Shown here: positions 45,199-52,836 of the stretch, in pieces | How the letters are laid out: each line of letters opens with the position of its first letter | Numbering within the stretch: the first letter of the stretch is position 1 | NCBI GenBank assembly: GCA_029667085.1 | Contig: JARUHJ010000007.1 | Span: 80,684-144,683, forward strand | From: Deltaproteobacteria bacterium IMCC39524 | Lineage (GTDB): Bacteria; Desulfobacterota; Desulfuromonadia; Desulfuromonadales; BM103 | Reading direction: 5' to 3' | DNA: 64,000 nt | Translations under genes and position numbers: made by a program | Notes under the pieces: model-generated | Told to the model about the DNA's origin: nothing | Databases searched by the model: none | What the model saw: only the letters and a program-made list of their open reading frames with translations

Positions 45199-46179
45199 AT
45201 GAGCGACAAGGTACATTATTCGGATTTGGGGCTGGTCAATACTCGCGACATGTTCGCCAAGGCGATGGCGGGTGGTTATGCCATACCTGCCTACAATTTT
45301 AATAACCTTGAGCAGCTGCAGGCGATCGTGACCGCTTGTGTAGAAAGTCGCTCTCCGGTGATCATTCAGGTCAGCAAGGGCGCACGTGAGTATGCCAACG
45401 CCACCATGTTGCGTTACATGGCGATGGGCGCTGTGAAGATGGCCAATGAGATGGGTGTTGAACTTCCTGTCTGTCTGCATCTCGATCACGGTGATTCTTT
45501 CGAAGTCTGCAAATCCTGTGTCGATAATGGTTTCTCTTCGGTCATGATCGACGGCTCTCATCTGCCTTACGAAGAGAACGTTGCCCTGACCAAAAAGGTC
45601 GTTGAATATGCTCATCAGTTTGATGTCACCGTTGAGGGTGAACTCGGTGTACTGGCCGGCATTGAAGATGATGTGGTTGCCGAAAAGTCGACCTATACCA
45701 AGCCTGAAGAGGTTGAGGACTTCGTCAAGAAAACGGGTGTCGACTCCCTGGCGATCTCTATCGGTACCAGTCACGGCGCGTTCAAGTTCAAGCTGAAAGA
45801 GGGCGAAGAAGCACCACCGCTGCGCTTTGATATCCTCGAAGAGATCGAAAAGCGCATTCCTGGCTTTCCGATTGTACTGCATGGCGCCTCCAGTGTCGTC
45901 CAGGATTACGTAACCCTGATCAACCAGTATGGTGGCAAGATGGAAGGTGCTGTCGGTGTCTCGGAAGAGCAGTTGCGCAGAGCGGCCAAGAGTGCTGTCT
46001 GCAAAATCAATATCGACTCTGATGGCCGACTTGTTGTTACCGCCAAGGTGCGTGAGTATCTGGCCAACAATCCCGGTGAATTTGATCCTCGCAAATACCT
46101 CGGTGCGGCGCGTAAGGAATTGATCAAGCTGCTTAATCACAAGAATGAGGCTGTTCTGGGGAGTGCTGGGAAAGCTTAA
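45199..46179 (+). CDS. fba: Class II fructose-bisphosphate aldolase
   Basis: 326 residues from ATG 45199; AGGGAGGG at 45183-45190 supports this over an in-frame opening at 45151. Zinc-site motifs are HLDHGDS near 95, the EGELGVLAGIEDD loop near 147 and SIGTSHGAFK near 190; the phosphate site follows in HGASSV near 225. It splits or forms fructose-1,6-bisphosphate in glycolysis/gluconeogenesis. Divergent from the GAPDH gene across a 190-base region, with its own strong terminator. Confidence 0.93.
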   Translation: MSDKVHYSDLGLVNTRDMFAKAMAGGYAIPAYNFNNLEQLQAIVTACVESRSPVIIQVSKGAREYANATMLRYMAMGAVKMANEMGVELPVCLHLDHGDSFEVCKSCVDNGFSSVMIDGSHLPYEENVALTKKVVEYAHQFDVTVEGELGVLAGIEDDVVAEKSTYTKPEEVEDFVKKTGVDSLAISIGTSHGAFKFKLKEGEEAPPLRFDILEEIEKRIPGFPIVLHGASSVVQDYVTLINQYGGKMEGAVGVSEEQLRRAAKSAVCKINIDSDGRLVVTAKVREYLANNPGEFDPRKYLGAARKELIKLLNHKNEAVLGSAGKA

Positions 46180-46226
46180 AAGAAGGCTGCGCGGGACGCT
46201 TTGCGCGGAACAGTGAGACATAAAAG

Positions 46227-46258
46227 AAAGAGCCGCTCAGTCAACTGAGCGGCTCTTT
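46227..46258 (+). terminator. Terminator of fba
   Basis: Perfect 15-base arms starting AAAGAGCCGCTCAGT (46227-46241) and ACTGAGCGGCTCTTT (46244-46258), ending in T's. Confidence 0.92.
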
Positions 46259-46297
46259 CTTGTTTTTTATATGAGTTAGTGAGGTCTGTTATATTTT

Positions 46298-46477
46298 CTG
46301 GTTATCCATTTTACTCAAGTGAGGGTCATTCAAAGAAAACCTTTCACCACAGAGGACAGGGAGAAATTCAAAAAACAATCAGGACTTCTCTGTGCCCTCT
46401 GTGTCTCTAGTGAGAGAAACGAACGGGTGGTAAAGAGAAATCCTGACAATAGCTACTGGAGTGAAGTAGATAACCAG
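46298..46477. repeat. Repeat with GGTTATCTACTTCACTC termini, copy 3
   Basis: 180 bp, best-preserved copy. Left end CTGGTTATCCATTTTACTC (46298-46316) and right end GAGTGAAGTAGATAACCAG (46459-46477) are inverted. Nested arms are CCACAGAGGACAGGGAG and CTCTGTGCCCTCTGTG, and the module AAACGAACGGG is shared with copy 2. It ends one base before the stop codon of the chaN-like gene. Confidence 0.75.
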
Positions 46478-46478
46478 A

Positions 46479-47729
46479 TTATTCTTTGTGCTTGCCCATG
46501 CCATGTTCATCAGCTTTAGGTAGCGGGACGAAGGTGACGTCGAGATTGATCTGTTCACCCTCCCGTTCAATAATCAGGGCCGCCTGGTCTCCGCTGACGC
46601 GTTGATTGACTTCATAGATCAGGTCAAAGCTGTCTTCAACGACAGCATCACCCATAGAGACAATGACATCTCCAGCCACAACACCTGCTTGATCGGCCGT
46701 TGAACCAGGCACAACGCCCTCCACGACAACCTTGCCATCCTCTTCTTTCATACGCACGCCGAGTTTGACGCGTTCACCGGGCAGGCTCTCGTATTCGGTG
46801 AAAGCCAGGTAGTCGTAGGACGGCATGGGAAAACGGGGCATCTTGACATCCATCAGTTTGCCCTGCTTCTTCTTTGGGACGACCAGTTCACGACTTCCGA
46901 CCAGCATGTAAGATGTCGGCAGGCGGCGATAGACACGCCTGGGGATGCCGAAGCCATAGCGGACGTGGTTGCCGCCAGCCAAGACCACCATGCGGTGCTC
47001 AGAGCCTTTCTCTTGCATGACGCGCGCGATATTCTCGGCCATGGTCTCATCCCAGAGTGTCTGGATGCGTAAAAAGCCGTCGAACATGGCCTTGCCGCCG
47101 CGGTGGTCAGCATAAATTGCCTCTGCCATGGCGCGCTGGTAAGGATCTTCAAGGTCGATCTCCGGCAGTTGAGAACGGGTCTCCTCGTCCAGGCTTTCAA
47201 ACGAATTTCTACCAACCTTTTTAACCAGTTCGCGGGTCGCGTTCAGACCGACAACTGGAATCTGTTGCTCGCGAGCATAATTTAGAATGTCACGATAATA
47301 GGCGTAGTCCATGCGCCAGTTGCTGAACCATGACGAATTCTTCAGAAATTCTTTTTCGCTGAGAGCTCCTGCCGTCCATTGATCCAAAGTCTCTTGTTGG
47401 CCGGTGTTGAACATCTCCATACCGAGGCTGAGCTGGCCGGGATAACGTTCCGCCATGGCTTTGAGAACCTCGAGCTCCAGGCGATGGGCTGCTGGGTTGT
47501 CATGAGTTTCCCCGACGTAGACAATTCGAACATCGGTTATTGCGGCCTGCATCTGTTCAGCGCTGACTTTGACACCGGTGGGCAGATGATAAATATCTCC
47601 GACCTCAGGTTTTGCTGGTGGATAGGGAGCTTCAGAATTGCCGAGCGGTTGTTGAGTCATAGTGCAGGCCGTCAGGGTAAGAAGGGTTAACGTGCAAATG
47701 AGAGGTGAAAAGTTAATACGCATATTCAT
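46479..47729 (-). CDS. ChaN/DUF399-type heme-binding lipoprotein with C-terminal PDZ domain
   Basis: 416 residues. Lipobox LTAC (Cys22) marks a lipoprotein. The ChaN-like domain (about 45-285) shows VYVGETHDNPAAHRLELEVL, LSLGMEMFNTGQQETLDQW, the Asp/His-rich middle and VVLAGGNHVRYGFGIPRR. ChaN of Campylobacter binds stacked heme at the outer membrane. A PDZ domain (about 315-400: VVEGVVPGSTADQAGVVAGDVIVSMGD) is appended, as in some ChaN relatives. The role is likely iron or heme handling, or proteolysis-like; this is not settled. The gene end touches a repeat. Confidence 0.82.
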   Translation of the reverse strand: MNMRINFSPLICTLTLLTLTACTMTQQPLGNSEAPYPPAKPEVGDIYHLPTGVKVSAEQMQAAITDVRIVYVGETHDNPAAHRLELEVLKAMAERYPGQLSLGMEMFNTGQQETLDQWTAGALSEKEFLKNSSWFSNWRMDYAYYRDILNYAREQQIPVVGLNATRELVKKVGRNSFESLDEETRSQLPEIDLEDPYQRAMAEAIYADHRGGKAMFDGFLRIQTLWDETMAENIARVMQEKGSEHRMVVLAGGNHVRYGFGIPRRVYRRLPTSYMLVGSRELVVPKKKQGKLMDVKMPRFPMPSYDYLAFTEYESLPGERVKLGVRMKEEDGKVVVEGVVPGSTADQAGVVAGDVIVSMGDAVVEDSFDLIYEVNQRVSGDQAALIIEREGEQINLDVTFVPLPKADEHGMGKHKE

Positions 47730-47942
47730 GTTCTCTTCCGTTTATGGCTGACATAATTGTCTGGGTTCAGGTAGTGAACAACTAAACCATACATCATCAT
47801 CATGCCCAAGGGAATTGGATTTATAGCCGTCTCTGTGCTTGTTTTTCTGTTGACAAAGGATACAGATTAGAGAGAAAAGTGCAGATTGATATTTGACTTC
47901 TGAATACCGGGCTCTCAAGTATGAACCCAAAGGAGTTTCTAA

Positions 47943-49142
47943 ATGAGTAAAGTACTGATTATTGGTGCCGGTGGCGTTGGCGGTGTTGTCGTTCATAAAT
48001 GCGCTCAACGCCCTGATATCTTCTCTTCTATCACTCTGGCCTCACGCACCAGGTCCAAGTGTGATGCGATCGCGGCAGAGATCAAAGGTGCCGTGATTAA
48101 AACGGCCCAGGTTGATGCGGATAATGTTCCAGAACTGACAGCGTTAATTCGCCAGGAAAAGCCGAAACTGGTAATCAACGTAGCGCTTCCGTATCAGGAT
48201 TTAACGATTATGGATGCCTGCCTGGAAGCAGGGGTCGATTATCTCGATACGGCCAACTACGAGCCTCTCGATACAGCCAAGTTCGAGTACCGCTGGCAGT
48301 GGGATTACCAGGAACGTTTTCGTGAAAAAGGGCTGATGGCTCTGCTCGGCAGCGGCTTTGATCCGGGTATGACCAATGTTTATACGGCTCTGGCCGCAAA
48401 AAACTACCTCGATGAAGTTCAGGAAATTGACATAATAGACGCCAACGCCGGTGATCACGGCCAACCCTTCGCCACCAATTTCAACCCTGAGATCAATATA
48501 CGCGAAGTGACCGCTGCCTGTCGTCACTGGGAAAATGGCAACTGGGTGGAGACCGGGGCGCTGGCGACCAAGCGGACCTTCGATTTTCCAGAAGGTGTCG
48601 GGCCGATGAACATCTATCGCATGTACCACGAAGAGATGGAGTCGTTGGTCAAGCATATCCCGACCATCAAAAAGGCCCAGTTCTGGATGACCTTTTCCGA
48701 TAACTACCTCAAGCATCTCGAAGTGCTGCAGAATGTCGGAATGACGCGTATCGATGAGGTTGAGTACAATGGTCAGAAAATCGTACCTTTGCAGTTTCTT
48801 AAAGCGGTCCTCCCTGACCCCGGCTCGCTCGGCCCGTTAACCAAGGGCTGCACCTGTATTGGCGTGATTGCCCGGGGCCTCAAGGATGGCCAGCGCAAGC
48901 AGGTCTATATCTACAATATTTGTGATCATGAAAAGTGCTATGCAGAGGTCAACTCCCAGGCGATTAGTTATACAACGGGTGTACCGGCGGTCGTCGGTGG
49001 TATCATGATGCTGACCGGTAAGTGGCACAAGCCGGGCGTGTGGAATATGGAGCAGTTCGATCCGCAGCCTTTCCTTGATGAGGTCGGGCCGATGGGCTTG
49101 CCGCACGTGGTTGTTGAGGGTGGGGATTGGCCTGTGCTTTAG
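47943..49142 (+). CDS. Carboxy(nor)spermidine dehydrogenase (saccharopine-dehydrogenase family)
   Basis: 399 residues. N-terminal Rossmann motif GAGGVGGVVVHKCAQ, LVINVALPYQDLTIMDACLEAGVDYLDTANYE near 80, and LLGSGFDPGMTNVY near 137 are typical of the saccharopine-dehydrogenase-like group. Full-length similarity in layout plus the next two genes identify it as the enzyme that condenses aspartate-semialdehyde with putrescine (or diaminopropane) using NADPH. Good ribosome site AAGGAG. Substrate choice between spermidine and norspermidine branches cannot be read off. An ACGCAAAG repeat separates it from the decarboxylase gene. Confidence 0.88.
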   Translation: MSKVLIIGAGGVGGVVVHKCAQRPDIFSSITLASRTRSKCDAIAAEIKGAVIKTAQVDADNVPELTALIRQEKPKLVINVALPYQDLTIMDACLEAGVDYLDTANYEPLDTAKFEYRWQWDYQERFREKGLMALLGSGFDPGMTNVYTALAAKNYLDEVQEIDIIDANAGDHGQPFATNFNPEINIREVTAACRHWENGNWVETGALATKRTFDFPEGVGPMNIYRMYHEEMESLVKHIPTIKKAQFWMTFSDNYLKHLEVLQNVGMTRIDEVEYNGQKIVPLQFLKAVLPDPGSLGPLTKGCTCIGVIARGLKDGQRKQVYIYNICDHEKCYAEVNSQAISYTTGVPAVVGGIMMLTGKWHKPGVWNMEQFDPQPFLDEVGPMGLPHVVVEGGDWPVL

Positions 49143-49153
49143 TGGTATCTTTT

Positions 49154-49271
49154 AACGCAAAGGCGCAAAGTTAGACAGAAAGACGCAAAGAGGGCCTCTT
49201 CCTTTTTGGTTAAAACTTTAAAGATTCTTTGTTTCTTTGCGTCTTGGTTTACCCCTCGGCGTCTTTGCGTT
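49154..49271. repeat. ACGCAAAG-type intergenic inverted repeat, copy 2
   Basis: Left arm AACGCAAAGGCGCAAAG (49154-49170), right arm ending CGTCTTTGCGTT (49260-49271), and inner AAAGACGCAAAG / CTTTGCGTCTT arms (49180-49245). The element ends about five bases before the ribosome site of the decarboxylase gene, so it sits in its leader. Confidence 0.85.
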
Positions 49272-49286
49272 GAATAAGGTGTTAGA

Positions 49287-50441
49287 TTGATCGGTATCGA
49301 TATCCCGAAAATTTTGAAATTGGCTCCATCTCCGGCCTACGTCGTTGATCTTGGCCGCCTGCGTCATAATCTGGCCATTCTCGACGAAGTGCAAAAACGT
49401 AGCGGGGCGAAGATCCTCATGGCACTGAAAGCTTTTGCCATGTGGAGTACCTTCCCGCTGATTCGCGAGACGTTGCAGGGTGTTTGTGCGTCTTCACCAT
49501 GGGAAGCACGCCTCGGCCGCGAGGAGTTTGGCGGCGAGGTACATTCTTTTGCCGCGGCCTTCAAGGAGAGGGATGTCATCGAGCTACTGTCGATCTCCGA
49601 TCACCTGGTTTTTAACTCTTTCAATCAACTGGAACGTTTTCGGCCGCTGTGGCAAAAAGAGCAGGGCAGGGTGTCGATCGGGTTGCGGGTAAACCCGGAG
49701 CACTCGGAAGGTCACACCGAGCTTTATGACCCTTGTGCGCCTAACTCGCGGCTGGGTATCAAGCGCAGCGAATTTGAAGGCAAGTCACTGGAGGGTATTG
49801 AGGGGCTGCATTTCCACACTCTTTGCGAACATCTCTTCGAACCTTTGGCGCGAACTGTGGAGGTTTTTGAAGAGAAGTTCGGCGCGTTCCTGCCGCAGAT
49901 GAAATGGATCAATCTTGGCGGTGGGCACCACATCACTCGCGAGGGGTACGATATTGAGGGGCTGATCAATCTGGTTCGGTATCTCAAGGACAAGTATGAC
50001 GTCGAGATCTATCTCGAACCGGGCGAGGCTATAGCGATCGGCACGGGCCTGCTGGTTGGAGAGGTTCTCGACGTTGTTCCCGGAGAGATTGAGACGGCGA
50101 TTCTGGACGTTTCGGCAACCTGCCACATGCCGGATATCTTGGAAATGCCCTACCGGCCGGAGATCGCAGGCGGTTATGACCCAGGTGTCAAAGCACAGAC
50201 CTATCGACTCGGTGGTCCATCATGTCTGGCTGGCGACATTATCGGTGACTGGTCCTTCGAGTCTTCGTTAAAACCCGGAGACCGGTTGGCTTTTCTCGAT
50301 ATGGCACACTACACCATGGTTAAGACAACCACGTTTAATGGTGTTCAGCATCCGCATCTGTGTACTTATGAGCCAGAGACCGGCGAGTTGCAGGCTGTAA
50401 GAAGCTTTGTTTATGAAGATTTCCGTGGGCGGCTCTCTTGA
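49287..50441 (+). CDS. nspC: Carboxynorspermidine/carboxyspermidine decarboxylase
   Basis: 384 residues, starting at TTG 49287 after AAGGTG (49276-49281). It is a PLP fold-III decarboxylase: the Schiff-base lysine is in ILMALKAFAMW near 42, LRVNPEHSEGHTELYDPCAPNSRLG follows near 138, then FHTLCEHLFEPL, GGGHHIT and the closing DMAHYTMVKTTTFNG. It removes CO2 from the product of the preceding dehydrogenase to give spermidine or norspermidine. The last 16 bases belong to a 48-bp unit repeated after the gene, so the stop-codon region has been duplicated. Confidence 0.93.
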   Translation: MIGIDIPKILKLAPSPAYVVDLGRLRHNLAILDEVQKRSGAKILMALKAFAMWSTFPLIRETLQGVCASSPWEARLGREEFGGEVHSFAAAFKERDVIELLSISDHLVFNSFNQLERFRPLWQKEQGRVSIGLRVNPEHSEGHTELYDPCAPNSRLGIKRSEFEGKSLEGIEGLHFHTLCEHLFEPLARTVEVFEEKFGAFLPQMKWINLGGGHHITREGYDIEGLINLVRYLKDKYDVEIYLEPGEAIAIGTGLLVGEVLDVVPGEIETAILDVSATCHMPDILEMPYRPEIAGGYDPGVKAQTYRLGGPSCLAGDIIGDWSFESSLKPGDRLAFLDMAHYTMVKTTTFNGVQHPHLCTYEPETGELQAVRSFVYEDFRGRLS

Positions 50442-50652
50442 AGGGTAAAGAGTTGACCACGAAGAGCACGAAGGGCGTAACGCAAAGACGCAAAGAATAA
50501 GGGCAAGTCGCAAAGTAACTCTTTTTGATTTTATGAAACATAAACAGTAAATACTTTGCTTCCTTTGCGCCTTGGTTCACACACTTTGCCTTTTGCGTTA
50601 AAAATGGGCGGCTTTCCTGAAGGGTAAATTGTTAACCACAGAGAGCACGAAG
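50426..50652 (+). repeat. 48-bp duplication of the nspC end flanking a repeat
   Basis: Units at 50426-50473 and 50605-50652 (about 40 of 48 bases identical, period 179) both begin TGGGCGGCT and end GAGCACGAAG. The first contains the nspC stop codon. Between them lies ACGCAAAG copy 3. This looks like a target or segmental duplication made when the element arrived. Confidence 0.75.
50479..50599. repeat. ACGCAAAG-type intergenic inverted repeat, copy 3
   Basis: Left arm AACGCAAAGACGCAAAG (50479-50495), right arm CTTTGCCTTTTGCGTT (50584-50599), inner CGCAAAG / CTTTGCG pairs. Confidence 0.85.
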
Positions 50653-50731
50653 CGCACGAAGATAGGATCTTAAGTGTTTAAACCGAAAAGAGTGTCATTT
50701 TTTCTCTGTGAGCTTCGTGCTCTTCGAGGTT
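50631..50731. repeat. GAGCACGAAG-type inverted repeat
   Basis: Left arm AACCACAGAGAGCACGAAG (50633-50651) and right arm CTTCGTGCTCTTCGAGGTT (50713-50731) are inverted. A single right arm of this type occurs at 54407-54425 next to the thiE-thiD stop. Confidence 0.75.
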
Positions 50732-50780
50732 TGTCTATTTAGAAAGAAGTAGAAACCCTACTTCTTATCGGGTGATGAAT

Positions 50781-52688
50781 ATGGAACGTTGGACAATCAA
50801 GAGCGCGCAGAAAGCCTACAACATTGAAAACTGGGGTGACGGTTATTTCTCGATAAACCGCAAAGGGCACGTTTGTGTTCACCCTTCGCCGCACTCAAAA
50901 TATGCCATAGATCTGCGCACCCTGGTCGACGATCTGATCAAGCGCAAGATTAAACCGCCGATCCTGCTTCGTTTCATGGACGTACTGCAGGGGCGGATTG
51001 CCGGGATCAACCGGGCGTTTAAAAACTCCATCGAGGAATACGATTACCCGGCTGGATACCAGACGTTCTTCCCGATCAAGGTTAATCAGCAACGCCAGGT
51101 CGTCGAGGCAATCACCGAGTTTGGTAAGCGGCACAATATTGGCCTCGAGGTTGGCTCCAAGCCGGAACTGGTGGCGGCGATTTCCTTTGCGACCGGTAAA
51201 GATCTGCCGATCATCTGCAACGGTTACAAAGACAACGATTATATCGAGACGGTTCTCTACGCCAACAAGATCGGCTACGACATCACTATTGTGGTTGAAA
51301 AACTCTTTGAGCTGGAGAAGATTATCACCCTGTCGGAGAAAATCGGTATCGTGCCGAAGCTCGGTATCAGGGTTAAACTCTCCGCAAAGGGCACGGGCAA
51401 ATGGGCGACCTCCGGCGGTAGTGATGCGAAGTTTGGTCTGAAAATTTCCGAACTACTGGCGGCCATCGACCTGCTCAAAGAGCATGATCTGCTCGACGAG
51501 GTTAAACTGCTGCATTTCCATATCGGCAGTCAGATCACTAAGATCGACAAGATTAAAAATGCCCTGGTCGAGGGCGCGCGGATCTACGCTGAGATGAAGA
51601 AAATGGGGGTGGGCCTTGAATACCTCGATGTTGGTGGCGGCCTGGGTGTCGATTATGATGGTTCGAAGTCGAGCTACTTCTCAAGTGTCAATTACTCCAT
51701 CGAAGAGTACGCCAATGACGTTATCTACCAGGTGAAAAACATCTGTGAAGAGGCGGATGTGCCCTGCCCGAATATCATCTCTGAGTCTGGACGGGCGATC
51801 GTCGCGCACTATTCGGTTCTGATCACCAATATCCTCAATACGAATACCCAGAACGCCCTGCCTGATTATGAAGATGTCATCGAGGAAGCTGAAAAGCTCT
51901 CGCCGACCGTTAAGAAGCTTTACGATATCCACAAAAGCCTCGATCGGCACTCTCTGCGTGAGGATTATCACGATACCCTGCAACTCATCCAGGAGGCCGT
52001 AAGTCTCTTCCGGTTGGGTTACCTGACCCTGCACGACCGGGCTCTTGCCGAGTGGCTCTGCAACAAGATCTTCATCCAAATTAACGAAATTGTAGAGCGC
52101 ATGCGTGAAGTTCCCGATGACTTGCAGGCCTTCCATCTGAGCTTACGACAGACCTACTTTGCCAACTTCTCGCTCTTTCAATCGGTTCCGGACTCCTGGG
52201 CGATCGATCAGCTTTTTCCGATTATGCCGCTGCAAAGGCTCAGTCAGAAGCCGGACGTTATGGCAACGATTGCCGATATTACCTGTGATTCCGATGGCGA
52301 GGTGAGCAGCTTCGTTGGCGAGCACGGCCGCACCAAGTATCTGCCGCTGCACAAGGTGTCGGCGGAGGAAGATTACTACATCGGCTTCTTCATGATCGGT
52401 GCTTACCAGGAAATTCTCGGCGATATGCACAACCTTTTTGGAGACACCAACGCGGTGCATATCTCTTTCAACAAAAAAACCAAGTACAAGATTGATTCGA
52501 TCATTAAGGGTGATGCGACCTGGGAGAGCCTTAAGTACGTCCAGTACAAGGGCCCGGAAATTCTCAAACAGGTACAAGAAACACTCGAAAAGAAAGTCGC
52601 AACGCGCCAGGTTTCATTTGAGGAGACCAGCCATTTTATTGAACTGTTGGATAAGATGCTGGTGTCTTATACGTACCTTGGGGAATAA
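50781..52688 (+). CDS. speA: Biosynthetic arginine decarboxylase
   Basis: 635 residues from ATG 50781 (MERWTIKSAQKAYNI), with GGGTGA as a modest ribosome site; GTG 50772 and ATG 50775 are in frame and cannot be excluded. Family segments are WGDGYFSINRKGHVCV, the PLP lysine in YQTFFPIKVNQQRQVVEAI near 98, LHFHIGSQI near 246, DVGGGLGVDYDGS near 280, and ESGRAIVAHYSV near 340. It converts arginine to agmatine, feeding putrescine to the two enzymes upstream. No agmatine-processing gene is present in the window, so that step must be encoded elsewhere. Confidence 0.95.
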   Translation: MERWTIKSAQKAYNIENWGDGYFSINRKGHVCVHPSPHSKYAIDLRTLVDDLIKRKIKPPILLRFMDVLQGRIAGINRAFKNSIEEYDYPAGYQTFFPIKVNQQRQVVEAITEFGKRHNIGLEVGSKPELVAAISFATGKDLPIICNGYKDNDYIETVLYANKIGYDITIVVEKLFELEKIITLSEKIGIVPKLGIRVKLSAKGTGKWATSGGSDAKFGLKISELLAAIDLLKEHDLLDEVKLLHFHIGSQITKIDKIKNALVEGARIYAEMKKMGVGLEYLDVGGGLGVDYDGSKSSYFSSVNYSIEEYANDVIYQVKNICEEADVPCPNIISESGRAIVAHYSVLITNILNTNTQNALPDYEDVIEEAEKLSPTVKKLYDIHKSLDRHSLREDYHDTLQLIQEAVSLFRLGYLTLHDRALAEWLCNKIFIQINEIVERMREVPDDLQAFHLSLRQTYFANFSLFQSVPDSWAIDQLFPIMPLQRLSQKPDVMATIADITCDSDGEVSSFVGEHGRTKYLPLHKVSAEEDYYIGFFMIGAYQEILGDMHNLFGDTNAVHISFNKKTKYKIDSIIKGDATWESLKYVQYKGPEILKQVQETLEKKVATRQVSFEETSHFIELLDKMLVSYTYLGE

Positions 52689-52690
52689 CC

Positions 52691-52836
52691 GGGGGCTGGA
52701 GATCGGAGACTGGGGGCTGGCTAGACCATTGACATTAAAAGAGGGGCGCTTCCGGTTGGAAGCGCCCCTCTTGAACTTTTAGCTCTATGGGGAAAAGAGA
52801 GAGGACTCTTCCAGCCCCTAGCCCCCAGCCTCCGAC
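52691..52836. repeat. GGGGGCTGG-type inverted repeat enclosing a terminator
   Basis: Outer left arm (52691-52724, GGGGGCTGGAGATCGGAGAC followed by a second GGGGGCTGG) and outer right arm (52811-52836, CCAGCCCCTAGCCCCCAGCC and on). The right arm overlaps the last codons of thiC. Confidence 0.75.
52741..52770. terminator. Terminator between speA and thiC
   Basis: Perfect 13-bp arms GAGGGGCGCTTCC (52741-52753) and GGAAGCGCCCCTC (52758-52770) with A-rich and T-rich flanks; serves both converging genes. Confidence 0.92.

Noticed and set aside
45193..46221. 342-codon minus-strand frame over the aldolase gene
   Set aside because: Exact antisense of fba, which carries all class II aldolase motifs.
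49154..50731. Cluster of short repeats resembling a CRISPR array
   Set aside because: The repeats are inverted pairs of variable spacing, not regularly spaced direct repeats, and there are no cas genes.
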